From: Rhododendron vialii
Taxonomy: Eukaryota; Streptophyta; Magnoliopsida; Ericales; Ericaceae
Assembly (NCBI RefSeq): GCF_030253575.1
Contig: NC_080559.1
Location: 30,964,501 to 31,028,500, forward strand
Reading direction: 5' to 3'
DNA length: 64,000 bases
The notes beneath the pieces are model-generated. The model had not been told where the DNA came from and searched no databases. It saw nothing but the letters and a program-made list of their open reading frames with translations. Within the stretch, counting starts at the first letter, position 1. Each line of letters starts with the position of its first letter. The position numbers and the translations under genes were made by a program. Shown piece after piece: positions 48,490 to 60,099 of this stretch.

Positions 48490-49404
48490 GGGGGTGTTTG
48501 GCAACTGCTTTTTTGCATTTTTGCATTTCCATTTTGGGATTTTGGCTGTTTGGCTGTGGCTTTTCAAACCACATTTTCCCAAAATGCATTCACCGTTTTT
48601 GACAAAAGAAAAAGAATCCGAGAATCTGGCCACCAGGAGCTTTTCCCATTTTTGCCGTTTTCCATTTTCGCTGCAATGACCAAAATACCCCCAAGTAATC
48701 TACAAAGTTACCTGTTCTGCCGTCCCATTTATTCCATTACCTCTGCTATCCACACCAGATACTTGTTCCAAATTAGTTGTGTTCAAATTTTTTGAGAGAA
48801 AAAGAAAAGAGAAAAGAGAATGGACAAGAGAGAAGAGAAGATTTTTTTTGATCGTGTGTTCAATTTTTTTTCTACTTGTTCCAAATCAGTTGTGTAATGT
48901 TGGACTTGTGTGTTTGTCTTTTTTTTTTTTTTCCCTTCAGTTTGTACTTTTCTTTATTTGCTAATATTGAGGGTTTGTGTTTCTCTTATTATTGTTTTTT
49001 CGGTTAGAGAATCATTAAATTAAGTATACTACTTTTTTTCCAAATATTACTTATACCATGGCAATGAATATTTATTCTAAACTATTCAATAATAAATTAA
49101 AATAATAAATAAACGAATGTGGCATGTAAAGAAATGAAATTTCAAAAAATAACAGTAAAGAAAAAACATATTTACACCTGTTATAAGAAAATAATAAAGA
49201 CAAAGGGCAATATGATAAAAATCCAACCCATAATTTATTTTCGACAATTATCTACCAAACACTACTACAATTTCAAAATACATTCTGCACCAATCTCCCA
49301 AACACTCATACCTTACTCAAAATACATTCTGGCCATAATCCAAAAAGTCAAAAAGCCAAAAAGCTGAAAATGAAAAGCTAAAAAGTAGGCTTCCAAACAC
49401 CTCC
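48490..49404. mobile_element. Tourist/Harbinger-like element, 915 bp, with empty site
   Basis: The ends GGGGGTGTTTGGCAACTGC and GTAGGCTTCCAAACACCTCC are inverted. The target-site duplication is TTA (48487-48489 and 49405-49407). Unit 2 shows the clean empty site (AAATGTTAAGAATGCC near 56431). Long for a MITE, with no transposase recognised; open frames of about 100 codons inside have no motif. It inserted after the segmental duplication. Confidence 0.85.
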
Positions 49405-49793
49405 TTAAGAATGCCGTGATATAGTGTTAAATAAATTATTTTGCTATTGTCAATTCATTAGGTTGACGATAAGCATATTAGAAAATAAAAAATATATATA
49501 TTTTTATGTATTTTTTACGTTCTTTAATATGCGTTCACACATTTTTTATTATCGGCCCAATGAGTTAATTTTAAAATTTTTCTTAAATAAATTGATGGTT
49601 ACGTGATCAAGAGTCTAATTAAAAAAGAACCAACATATCGAAAGGATAGTTTTATTTATTGTTGCATTGACCGTAGTACTGTATATACTATACATACTGC
49701 TACCCGCATGTGTCTGGGCTCATTTGTTTTCCCGGCGTGTCCCGACTGATTCTTTAAATATTACTCCCACCGTTTCATTTTTATCATCTATTA

Positions 49794-49947
49794 GAGCATC
49801 TCCAATAGGTCCGGTACTTCTTCACTTTCGCCTCTTCCCCTAGTGAAACCCCTCAAAACTCATGGCCAACATCCTCGTCAACTGTCTCGTCTCTTCGGTG
49901 ACTGCTACAGTACCACGCCAAGGCCAGCGAGGTTTTTGAGCCTCGCT

Positions 49948-49982
<35 letters not shown>

Positions 49983-50431
49983 TGTAGGGTCTGCAAACCG
50001 ACAAACTGAAATCGAGATCAAACTCAACGACGATGGTGAAATCGACGGTGGGTTTGTGGTTTGTGGGTTTTCGACTGATTTGGGTTTGTGGGTTTTTGAC
50101 TTGATTTGTGGGTTTTTGATTCCAGGGCTGATTTGTGGGTTTTTGACATGATTTAGACGATGGGTATGGCTACAGCTGAGGGCTGATTTGTGGGTTTTTT
50201 ACATGATTCAGACGGTGGGTATGGTTGCTGCTGCTGGTGGCGGCGGTGGGATGGTGGCGGCAGTGGGAAGGGGTTTTGTGATTTTGATTTTTTTTAGGAG
50301 TTTTGGGATTTGAGTAGGCATTTGCTTAGACTGTTGGGAGAGGGATGTATTTTGTGAATAGTCAAAGTAGAATTTTGGTGTATTGAGTAGTCAATTTGCT
50401 TAGGATGCAACTGAGACTGTTGAAGATGCTC
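49794..50431. mobile_element. GAGCATCTCC-family element, unit 1 copy
   Basis: 638 bp with ends GAGCATCTCCAATAGG and GTTGAAGATGCTC and a perfect TTA duplication (49791-49793, 50432-50434). Inside are CT and CA microsatellites and repeated GGGTTTGTGG/GGGTTTTTGAC words. An open frame (49843-50151) is compositionally simple and not called a gene. The same element at the same site in unit 2 shows that it predates the duplication. Confidence 0.8.
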
Positions 50432-50835
50432 TTACGGAGTATTATTCGATTACAAACATTGTACACACATTCACATCTTTTGGTGAAATCCACACACCGA
50501 AGATATAGTGTGTGTGAGCTCCAATGTGAGTGTAAATGTTTATGGTTATAGAATGATTGATATTCCTTTTGTCTCTTTTGTTTCTATTGCCTATGTATTT
50601 CAATTGATAATATTTTTCATGATTTCGACAACTTTGTATTTTAGAACAAATTAAAATTTATCGAATAAGATCAACATAGCAAAATACTATTGAAAACATA
50701 TAGCATTGCTTCACCAAAATCGAGTCGCCAAATATGACCAACATAGCATTGCTCTTTTCTTCTAACGAATTAACTCACCACAAAGAGGAAAAAAGAACAC
50801 TACCTATGGACATGAAAACCATGAACCCTAAATAA

Positions 50836-51203
50836 GGGGGTGTTCGGACAAATAAGTCACTTTGGCTTATTTTTTGTCATTATTCAAATTTTTTTCGTAT
50901 CACTTAGCTTATTGTTATTTTTTTGGGAATTATTGCATCCTCACGTCAAGAGGAATCTAAAAAGTAAAAAATTTTGACCGAAATCTAATTTTTTTTGAAT
51001 AAAGACGAAAAAACATCAATAAGCCAATTTTTTCATCTTTATTCAAAAAAAATTGAATTTCGGTCAAAATTACTTACTTTTTAGATTCCTCTTGTCGTGA
51101 GAATGCAATAATCCCAAAAAATGACAATAAGCCAAGTGATACGAAAAAAATTTGAATAAGGACAAAAAATAAGCCACTGTGGCTTATTTGTCCGAACGGG
51201 CCT
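50836..51203. mobile_element. Tourist-like foldback MITE in copy C
   Basis: 368 bp with ends GGGGGTGTTCGGACAAATAAG and CTTATTTGTCCGAACGGGCC-type inverse, flanked by TAA (50833-50835 and 51204-51206). Gene A shows the empty site (CCAAATAAGTCCCG at about 43008-43021). The interior is an inverted repeat of the AATAAGCCACTTT family. Inserted after the segmental duplication. Confidence 0.88.
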
Positions 51204-51242
51204 TAAGTCCCGTCGCTGACAGAGGCCACGGCCTCACCACGG

Positions 51243-51389
51243 AAAAATTATACTGTGCCCCAAGGGCATAACCACGTGGTGCCCTCAGGGCTTTCTGCAC
51301 CACACATTTCAGTGGCCCATACTGAAATGTGTGGTGCAGAAAATCCCGAGGCACCACGTGGTTATGTCCGGGGGCATGGAATAATCTCT
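51243..51389. mobile_element. 147-bp hairpin MITE in copy C, Mutator-like
   Basis: Flanked by an 11-bp perfect duplication CCTCACCACGG (51232-51242 and 51390-51400) of a sequence present once in gene A. The whole insert is a hairpin: CATAACCACGTGGTGCC and CTGCACCACACATTTCAGT face their reverse complements. The 9-11 bp duplication suggests a Mutator-type element. Confidence 0.85.
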
Positions 51390-52891
51390 CCTCACCACGG
51401 TTGTAATTCAGAATAAATGGGATTAAACCACCAATAACACCACCCATATTGAAAATGCTCCAGAACAGAGATATATACGTCCCCTTTCGATCGGGCGGAG
51501 GGTACGACGTCAACATGGCGCCCTGGCCTGCCCAGAGTAGCCCGGCGCCGACTCCGAGCAGCGCGCCGGCGACTATGACAAAGAACTGCTTCTGATAGCT
51601 GTTGTAGTAGAGAAAAGATCCAGCGTAAAGGACGTAGGAGGAGCAGCCGGCGAAGAGGGTGGCGCGTGGGCCGAGGACGTTGTAGATCCCGCCGCCGAGC
51701 ACGCCGAAGATGGCGAGCGTGGTGTAGAGGGCGGTGTTGGCTTTGTTGGCGGCCGTGGGGTCCACTTGGCCTCCGCCACCCATTCCGGAGAGGGCATTGA
51801 ACATGCCGGGGCCGCAGAAACAGACTAGTCCGATGAGGAGTACTTGGGCCAGGGGGGAATTGTACCTGAGTAAGGAAGAAGAAGAAGATGGTTTCGGCAT
51901 CATTGGTTGCTCTTCCCCCGTCAGTTCATCCATTTCTGCATCCATTATGTGATGCGAGAGAAGGTGAGGAGAGAGAGAGAGATGGGCTTGGTGGTGGGAT
52001 GAAGAGGGTGGACTTTTTGGGAGGAGAGAAGTCGTCGTAGAGCAAAGTATTCCCGCCTCCCACGTTCCAGTCTTCCGATCCGAAAAGGAAATGGGGCGGG
52101 CTGTATTTGATTTCTGTCAACCGATCCGATCCCGATTAGTACATTTTGCACCTCTAGCCTTTACACTAGTGTTTATATTCTGGATTTCACTTGTCAAACT
52201 CTCGCACTTTCGGTCAAGTGCCAATGTCCCAATTGCCATTAAATTTTTTTAGTTTTCATTAAAAAAAAAAACACCAAATCAGTGGTATTAGATTCAAATG
52301 ATTTCGCAATCATGAAAACTTGGAAATCGATACCACATTTGCTGGATCTTGTTGGATTTGGAAAGAAAATAAAAGTATTTTTCTCTCCACAAGTTTAGAA
52401 ATATAATTCTCGAGCGGCCATGTACATTCTTTCTTTTTTGTGAACCAAAAAAAAATGTCCGTGTTTTTTTTGCGTAAGTTTTGTTACATTCCCCCCTGTA
52501 TATACATTTAATGTCATAATACTATTAGGTCTATATGCTCATTAATAAAATACCTACTGGACACCTTCTAATTACGGAGTTTCAATTCTTTGTTGGCACT
52601 AGGCATTCCAATTCCACCATAAAAGTATGAAGGAAAGAAGTCGCATACATTTAACAAGCAAAAGGCTTAGAAACAGAAGTACAGAACTTATAAATTGAAG
52701 ATTTGTTAGAAAGATTTCAAGAGTAACGAGCATGTATTTTCCAATCACTTTGATACACTGCGAGCTTTCTTACGCGCTACATTTACAGTTTATATGAAAA
52801 TCCAACTTTCAACGACAATACAGGTAAATGGGAGAACTCAAAGACGAGAAGAAAGAATAGGTTTCTTTAAGTGGACTTGCTAAGCCCACCA

Positions 52892-55246
52892 TCATTTCTC
52901 ATCTAAGGAAGCAGGAATGGCGGGTGAAAAATCCGCCCCTTTGGAATTCGCTTCTCCCTCAACCTTATGGTCATCTTTAACCGCCAACAGGACGAGAGCC
53001 GCCAACAATGGATAGCTCACTGTAGTCATTACCCAATTCGCAATCAGCTGGTTCAAATATGGCACCTTGTGTGAATCAACTTGCCAAGAAACTGCTGCCC
53101 CCGCACTCTGCACTCCCTTATAGAATCCGGTATACCTACGCCATGTAACCAAACATCAAGAGTTAAACAGGTACAATCAAATAGTACTATATGACTACCC
53201 CATTAAACTAGTATTTTGGTAGAAAAAAAAAACTACGATCAAAATCTATAGGACTAACTGCAATGAAAAAAAAGCACCCACCATCAAGAGTTTCATACAC
53301 CATGAGCAAACGACTATATGATAAAATCTTTATCACAACAACAATTGTTACCTGCTGAGGGTCTCAGAATCGTCGGCTAATGCTCCAATGACCCAGTAAA
53401 TCATGCTCTGGAACATGGCATCCAGAAATGCATATGAGAAATACAAGACGAATGGCCCCGCAAAAGCAGACCCAGAGTCCTTGAAATCAAGCCTCGTAGG
53501 CTTATCATTGCGAGAGTACCTGAGCTGATTTGCAAGTCCACCACCCCAGATCCCAGTCCCAAGCAAGGCAACAACTCCAATCCCCACAAGTCCCCTCATC
53601 CTTCTGCTCTTAAAACTGAAGTCCATTAGGTACCCTATCATCACAGAGCCAATCATCTGGGCACCCCAGTAGAACACATTGTTTAACCCTCTAGTTCTTA
53701 AATCGAACAAAGCACCATTCACGTTATTAAACTGGTAGCTGTAGAAGAAGTTACCAGCCCAGGCGGCGGGGACCATCAAAAGCATCTTCCAATTGAGAAA
53801 CAATTTCAAGATTTCAACAGCTTCGACTGATACGCTGGAGTACTTGATGTTAGTGCAACTGGACCCATCGTCTCGGACGACCTTCCTCGGGTGGAGTATG
53901 GCTAGTGTAAGAACAGTACCTATCGACATGAAAACAATGAACAGTACCTATGTTAACTTTCTTTTTTTTGTTTAACGATCATAATTTGGTAACTATATTT
54001 TAGGCACAATGCGATGAATTACCAATATATTGGTATAATGTGCTCTGTTTGTCATGTACTTAGCACATTCTACAAATGCAATAATGACACAGCATGGTCA
54101 CCAAAATCTGAGCAATTTTGTTCACTAACTTGGGGTATTTTTTTTTAATCATCAGAAAATGCCCAAAGGGCTAAGGTGGAATATGTTGCGCGTTCTAAAT
54201 CGTTAATCAAAGCAACTTATTATCCATAAACTAATTTGTTAAGAAACTACACAAAATTTAACTCAATCGAGTATCGGTAAATACTTGATTGAAAGAGTGT
54301 ATATTGGGTTTATTTATAAACGGTTCGATTCCCCAATTAGAACCTGCAACATATCTTACTGAATGCGGTTACAATAGGGGTGCAAATGAGCCGAGTCAAG
54401 TTTTGTTGTGTTCGAGCTCGGCGTGTTTATTAAATGAGCCTAAAAATCGAGCTCGAGCTTGGCTCGGTCATAAACGAGCCGAGCCAAGCTTTTGAGTGTT
54501 GAGCTCGGCTTGTTTTCTGAACGAGCTTAAAACTCAAGCTGCTCGATTTGCAGCCCTAACTGGTCAGTTACGAGCCCTCAACAAACTTGCTCCCCAAAAC
54601 GTATACGTAGTTACAATTAGCTCAATGAATTAATAACAAAAAAAGAAGAAGTACCTATGGACATGAAAACCATGAACCCGATATAAGTGCCGTCGTTGAC
54701 GGAGGCGGCGTTTTCGCCTCTGCTGTAATTCAGAATGAAAGGGATTAATCCACCGATAACACCACCCAAATTGAAAATGCTCCAGAACAGAGAGATATAA
54801 ATGCCCTTTCGATCGGGCGGCGGGTAGGACGTCATCATCGCGCCTTGGCCGGCCCAGAGGAGTCCGGCGCCGACGCCGAGGATCGCGCCGGCGACGATGG
54901 CGAAGGACTGGTGCTGGTAGTGATTATAGTACAGGAACGAGCCGGCGTAGGGGACGTAGGTGGAGCAGCCGGCGAAGAGGGTGGCCCGCGGGCCGAGGAT
55001 GTTATAGATACCGCCGCCGAGCACGCCGAAGACGGCGAAGATGGTGTAGAGGGCGGTGTTGGCGTTGTTGGCCGCCGTGGGGTCTACCTGCCCCCCGCCG
55101 CCCATTCCGGATAGGGCGCCGTACATGCCCGGGCAACAGAAACAGACTAGCCCGATGAGGATGACTTGAACCAGAGGCGAGTTGTATCGGAATAAGGAAC
55201 CAGACGGTTTCGCCATGATTGGTTTTCCCCCCGTTTCTTCATCCAT
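52892..55246 (-). CDS. UNC93-like MFS protein, gene D
   Basis: Three exons (55246-54655, 53919-53352, 53135-52892) encode 467 aa, the same exon sizes as gene B, of which it is the recent copy. The frame is intact with normal GT-AG borders. About a dozen amino-acid differences from B are visible, several at positions that A, B and C keep: PGMFNALSG is PGMYGALSG, YVLYAGSF is YVPYAGSF, SYGLLDAMF is SYAFLDAMF, and GGAVAWQ is GAAVSWQ. Two of these come from clusters of three base changes within six nucleotides. The protein may be drifting or newly specialised; sequence alone cannot tell. A short GA tract (about 55256-55268) precedes the ATG. Function is as uncertain as for A and B. Confidence 0.9.
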
Positions 55247-55953
55247 TGTTGATGAAGAGAGAGAGAGACTAGTATAGGTTGATGGGGGCGGAATTTTGGG
55301 AGGAGTGAAGTGAAGAATTTAAGGAGGGGAACGTTGACAGACTAGGGGCCTTTTAGTTAAATAAATTAAGAAAATCTATAATGTTACTTTTTAAATTTAT
55401 AATGTCATCTCTAAATAAAAATATGATTATCAATTTTGAGAGTGACATTATCAATTTTTATATAGATTTAATTTTTTCACTCCATTGAGGAGTGTTGTTA
55501 TAAATTTAGAGAATAACATTATTAATAGCCTAAATTAATTGGTTGTTCTTACTAAAAAAACGCATTTGTTAGTTTTTTGTCAAATTTTTTTTAAATTATT
55601 ATTTCGTCATGACGAGAGAAATTTAAAAGTAAAAAATTACTATCAGAATTCATTTTTCTAAATAAAAACAAAAAATAAGTCAATTTTTTTGTCTTTGTTA
55701 AAAAGAAAAAGGTTTAAACCATTATTTTTAACTTTTCTTTTTCGTCTAGTCGAGTCAAACTATTAATTAAAAAAAATTAACAAGAAACTAATAAATACAA
55801 AAATAATAAACCAATTAGTCAAAAAGAGCCTAGTATATAGGTCCTAATCCTATAGGACCATAGGCATATGGGTTCGGCTCGCAATTGGGTGAAAAGTAAG
55901 TAATTTGTTAGGTATTGATTTGCTTAATCAAATGTCTAAGAATGCCGTATTAA

Positions 55954-56190
55954 GGCTATGTTCCGAAAAGCAAAATAAATACTTATTTTTTAATAAGGTA
56001 ATTTTAAGTTTAAAAATTATGTGTTTATGTAAATTATTTTTTATCAATATGGATCTTATTTGATAAATCTCATTGATATCTTTAATACGGTGCAAAAAAA
56101 AATTGAAAAATTATTTTTTATTTATTATTTTTAAATTTAAAAATATAAAATAAGTATTTATTTTTAAAAAAAGTGTTCTGAAACGGAGCC
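55954..56190. mobile_element. Tourist-like MITE (GGCTATGTTCCG ends)
   Basis: 237 bp between TAA duplications (55951-55953 and 56191-56193), ends GGCTATGTTCCG and TTCTGAAACGGAGCC. Unit 1 keeps a related, altered copy ending GAAATGGGGCC at about 48229, so the insertion is probably older than the duplication. Confidence 0.6.
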
Positions 56191-56821
56191 TAAATAATAC
56201 CGGTCATTATGTGATCAAAAAGATCCAAAAGAGAATCTAATAAAAAAAGGTACGAACATCTTTATCAATATATGTGTGGACCCGAAAAAGGCTCCCAAAA
56301 TTAATCCAATCCGGAGAGGGGTAAACACTGGACGAGATCTCAGTCCCACGTGGACAGACTTGTACCATATGTTTATGTGTTCGGCTCGCAATTGGGAGAA
56401 AAGTAAGCACGTAAGTGTTTTGTTTATTCAAATGTTAAGAATGCCGTGATATGGTGTTAAATAAATTATCTTGTTATTGTCAATTCATAGGCTGATGATA
56501 AGCATATTAGAAAATAAAAAATATATTTTTTTATGTATTTTTTATATTTTTTAATATATATTCACACACTTTTTATTATCGGCCCAATGAGTTAATTTTA
56601 AATTTTTCCTTAAATAAATTGATGGTTACGTGATCAAGAGTCTAATTAAAAAAAGAACCAACATATCGAAAGGATAGTTTTATTTATTATTGCATTGACC
56701 GTAGTACTGTATACACTACACATACTGCTGCCCGCATGTGTCTGGGCTCGTTTGTTTTCCCGGCGTGTCCCGACTGATTCTTTAAATATTACTCCCACCG
56801 CTTCATTTTTATCATCTATTA

Positions 56822-57467
56822 GAGCATCTCCAATAGGTTCGGTACTTCTTCACTTTCGCCTCTTCCCCTAGTGAAACCCCTCAAAACTCATAGCCAACAG
56901 CCTCGTCAACAGTCTCGTCTCTTCAGTGACTACTACAGTAGCACGCCAAGGCCAACGAGGTTTTTGAACCTCGCTTCTCTCTCTCTCTCTCTCATACACA
57001 CACACACACATGTAGGATCAGGAAACCGACAAACTGAAATCGAGATCAAACTCGACGACGATGGTGAAATCGACGGTGGGTTTGTGGTTTGTGGGTTTTC
57101 GACTGATTTGGGTTTGTGGGTTTTTGACTTGATTTGTGGGTTTGTAGGTTTATGATTCCAAGGCTGATTTGTGGGTTTTTGACATGATTCAGACAGTGGG
57201 TATGGCTACTGCTGAGGGTTGATTTGTGGGTTTTTGACATGATTCAGACGGTGGGTATGGCTGCTGCTGGTGGTGGTGGTGGTGGGATGGTGGCGGCAGT
57301 GGGAAGGGGTTTTGTGATTTTGATTTTTTTTAAGAGTTTTGGGATTTGAGTAGGCATTTGCTTAGACTGTTGGGAGAGGAATGTATTTTGTGAATAATCA
57401 AAGTAGAATTTTGGTGTATTGAGTAGTCAATTTGCTTAGGATGCAACTGAGACTGTTGAAGATGCTC
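56822..57467. mobile_element. GAGCATCTCC-family element, unit 2 copy
   Basis: The duplicate of 49794-50431, with the same TTA duplication (56819-56821, 57468-57470). The same microsatellites and GGGTTTGTGG words are present with length differences. Confidence 0.8.
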
Positions 57468-57708
57468 TTACGGATTATTATTCGATTACAAATATTGTAT
57501 ACACTCACATCTTTTAGTGAAGTCCACACACACCGAAGATATAGTGTGTGTGAGCTCCAATGTGAGTGTAAGTGTTTATGGTTGTAGAATGATTGATATT
57601 CCTTTTGTCTCTTTTGTTTCTATTGCCTATGTATTTCAATCGATAATATTTTTCATGATTTTGACAACTTTGTATTTTAGAACAAATTAAAATCTATCGA
57701 ATAAGATC

Positions 57709-59069
57709 GATATTGTGTATATTTTGAGATCCACATTGAGAGATATAGGCAATAGACATAAAAGAGACAAAATGAATAATGGACAATGAAAATGGGATGG
57801 AAGGAGAACAACTTAGAGTACCTCTCGATTCTAAGAATTTGAGGGGAAAAAAAATCATGAGAAACCAAGTAAGTTCAGTTGGTTGTCTCATTTTCTCCCG
57901 ACGAAGCATCGAGTTTTAGCCCCATGAGGGATGAGTTTAGAGTTCAAGGTTATGGACAGTCTCTAAATCTCTTGTTGACCAATGTATTAACACCCCGCTA
58001 ACCCCCATTGGTGTACAAAGTGTGCAAAAAAAAAAGATCAACAAAATCATAAGTAAATATATGGAACCAAATCAATCTCAACCATTTAACCATAGTCTGA
58101 TTCTTGTTCACACCATGATTCAAACCAATCATTATTCTTAAAATGTATTTTTATGGGTTCCAGAACACACAAAAATAAAAAATAAAAAAACTCAATTCGA
58201 AATTTGTAAGGGTTTTTTCACGGTTGTTGGGACAAAATACTTAATTTTAGATTAACAACTAATTGATTTTTCAAGAGATTTATTTCGGGTCCCACAAAGA
58301 TGATTCAAACTATTCATTATTCTCACAATATATTTTATCGATTTTTTGTCAAGCATGACCGCCAAAGCAGACGTAAGTGAGAAATTTTTCAGTGCTGGGT
58401 AGGTATCACGTGGTGCACGTTTGGCACATTTGGGCCGTCCATTTCGATTTTGGACGCTTGGATTTGGAGAGAAAAAAAAAGGAGAAAGAGAGTGGTGGGG
58501 TAAGATGAGAGAGAGTGTTTCAATCTGAATCGTTGATGAGCACCCAATATTGTAGATATTTGGTGCGACTAGTCCCGTTTTATATGGTTTTAACTTGCAT
58601 TTATTTGGATTTTATAACGATATTGCACGTAATGTGTATTTTTAGTGTTTTCAAGTAAAATGTGTAAATAAGGCGCATTTCAACACCATACATGGCCCAA
58701 GTGCTTCCAAGTATCTAAAGACCATATCGGCCCCTTAAAATCTCTCTAAGTATGGAAAATTGACTTCTCGAAAAAATATCGATTTTCGAGATTAAAAATG
58801 ACGGTAATTGATCCTTGATTTTTTCTAAGAGTAACTACAAAGTTGCAAAATTTTATTTGAAGAGTAAGGTCATATTTTGAGCCATTTCCTCTTCATTTTA
58901 CACTAAAAGTGGGGGTTGACATTTTGACTTAATTGAAATATTGAAATTCTGGTAATACCATTATTTCTAAATAGAGGGTACTTTCTTATTTTCATTAAAT
59001 AAATTAAAGTAAAGAAAAGGTAAAAGAAATGTTTAAAATATAGTCTTTACTTAAATTTAGGAAATGAAA
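57709..59069. other. Intergenic, no gene recognised
   Basis: Begins at the end of the duplication. Contains AT-rich sequence with repeated words (AAACCAATCATTATTCTTAAAATGTATTTTT near 58125 and a similar AAACTATTCATTATTCTCACAATATATTTT near 58308), so a decayed repeat is likely at 58080-58360. No coding region supported. Confidence 0.45.
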
Positions 59070-60099
59070 ATCAGATGCTGTGGAGCTGCCTGTTGAAGCT
59101 GAAGGCAGAACTGGAGATAGCAGTGTGGTATCGATACAACATTAAGACTGTATCGATACTACTAGTTTACCTAAGAAGGCAACTTTTGTTGTATCGATAT
59201 GGATTAAGGCCGTATCGATACTAGAGCGTTACGAGAAAATAGTTATTTTAGCTTAGCTGTGTGGTATCGATACATTTCATAATAAGTATTGATACCGCTG
59301 GCTTTCGACAAGATATTTGCTATTTTTTAGACTTTCCACTTGTGGAATACTTACTACATATAGTATGTTTGTAGGATATTTGTTGGGAGGGAAGTTGAGT
59401 TGTATAAATACTATTCTCTCCCACTTTATCTCATTATCTACTTTATGTTCTAGTTTTAGTTCTCTCTCTATGAGAGATCTCCATTGTTGTTCAAGCTTAA
59501 CTTCTTAAGAACTCAAGTAAGTATTTGTTTTATGTTAATTTCTCATTTATTAATGTTGTAGTTACGCTTTGGATCTTTGCATAAATCAAGTTTATTTTCT
59601 TTTTTTTTTAGTTAAATCTTTTGCTCCATTTTCTTACCATGTCTAGTCTTTTAGCTATGTGTGAGTAGTTTATTGGCTAAATCTTGAGTTAATCTTTCCC
59701 AAAGACTTAGGTTGTTATTTGGTTCTCGAACCCTCGCGCTTAAAATCATGATTTTCGGAATTGGATTAACCTAAGTCATTTTGGTCTAAGCGAGAGGTGT
59801 TAACTTATTAGTCAAGTGGTTTTGGCAAGCGACACACCGAGGGCTCGTGGGCTCATACGTGTTAGATACAGTAGAAAAAATAAGTTGGTTTAGTTCTGAT
59901 TAATCACATCTTTTGATAAAACGTAGACTTTAAAGCTATATCTTCCTAGCGTGAGCACGCAGTCGTGACTCTCGCTTGAATTATAATCGAGAACCGATAA
60001 CGGCCTTTGTCAAGAAAAAAATGATCCCTAGACTTGCCTCTTTTAAGTTAATTAAGCACATTTCTAGTCTTTTAGTAAGTTATTCCACTTTATAAGTAA

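Larger units (their letters stand above)
42864..50672. repeat. Segmental duplication, unit 1 (7.8 kb)
   Basis: This block runs from inside intron 1 of UNC93-like gene A through its exon 1, gene B and the spacer to ATAAGATC at 50672. It is repeated in the same order and orientation at 50681-57708 at very high identity. Length differences are explained by insertions: about 343 bp (47508-47850) and 915 bp (48490-49404) only here, 368 bp and 147 bp only in unit 2. Confidence 0.9.
50681..51945 (-). pseudogene. UNC93-like copy C, exon-1-only stump of gene A
   Basis: Nearly identical to the first exon of gene A from the ATG (51945) on, but exons 2 and 3 do not exist: the duplication breakpoint lies in intron 1. 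Two MITEs have also inserted in exon 1 (51243-51389 and 50836-51203). The open frame runs 253 aa, its last about 60 residues being read from MITE sequence after NYNRGE. About four amino-acid differences separate it from A in the shared part. The leader and promoter region is that of A with a shorter GA tract, so it could still be transcribed. At best it would encode the first half of the transporter. Confidence 0.9.
50681..57708. repeat. Segmental duplication, unit 2 (7.0 kb)
   Basis: Direct tandem copy of 42864-50672. It starts within A-type intron 1 sequence (AATACTATTGAAAACATATA) straight after the end of unit 1, with an 8-bp filler (AACATAGC, 50673-50680) at the junction. It carries the exon-1 stump C and gene D. 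Confidence 0.9.

Noticed and set aside
49843-50151. 102-codon frame repeated at 56871-57155
   Set aside because: Both copies lie within a GAGCATCTCC-type element and span CT/CA microsatellites; the frame lengths differ and nothing resembles a known protein.
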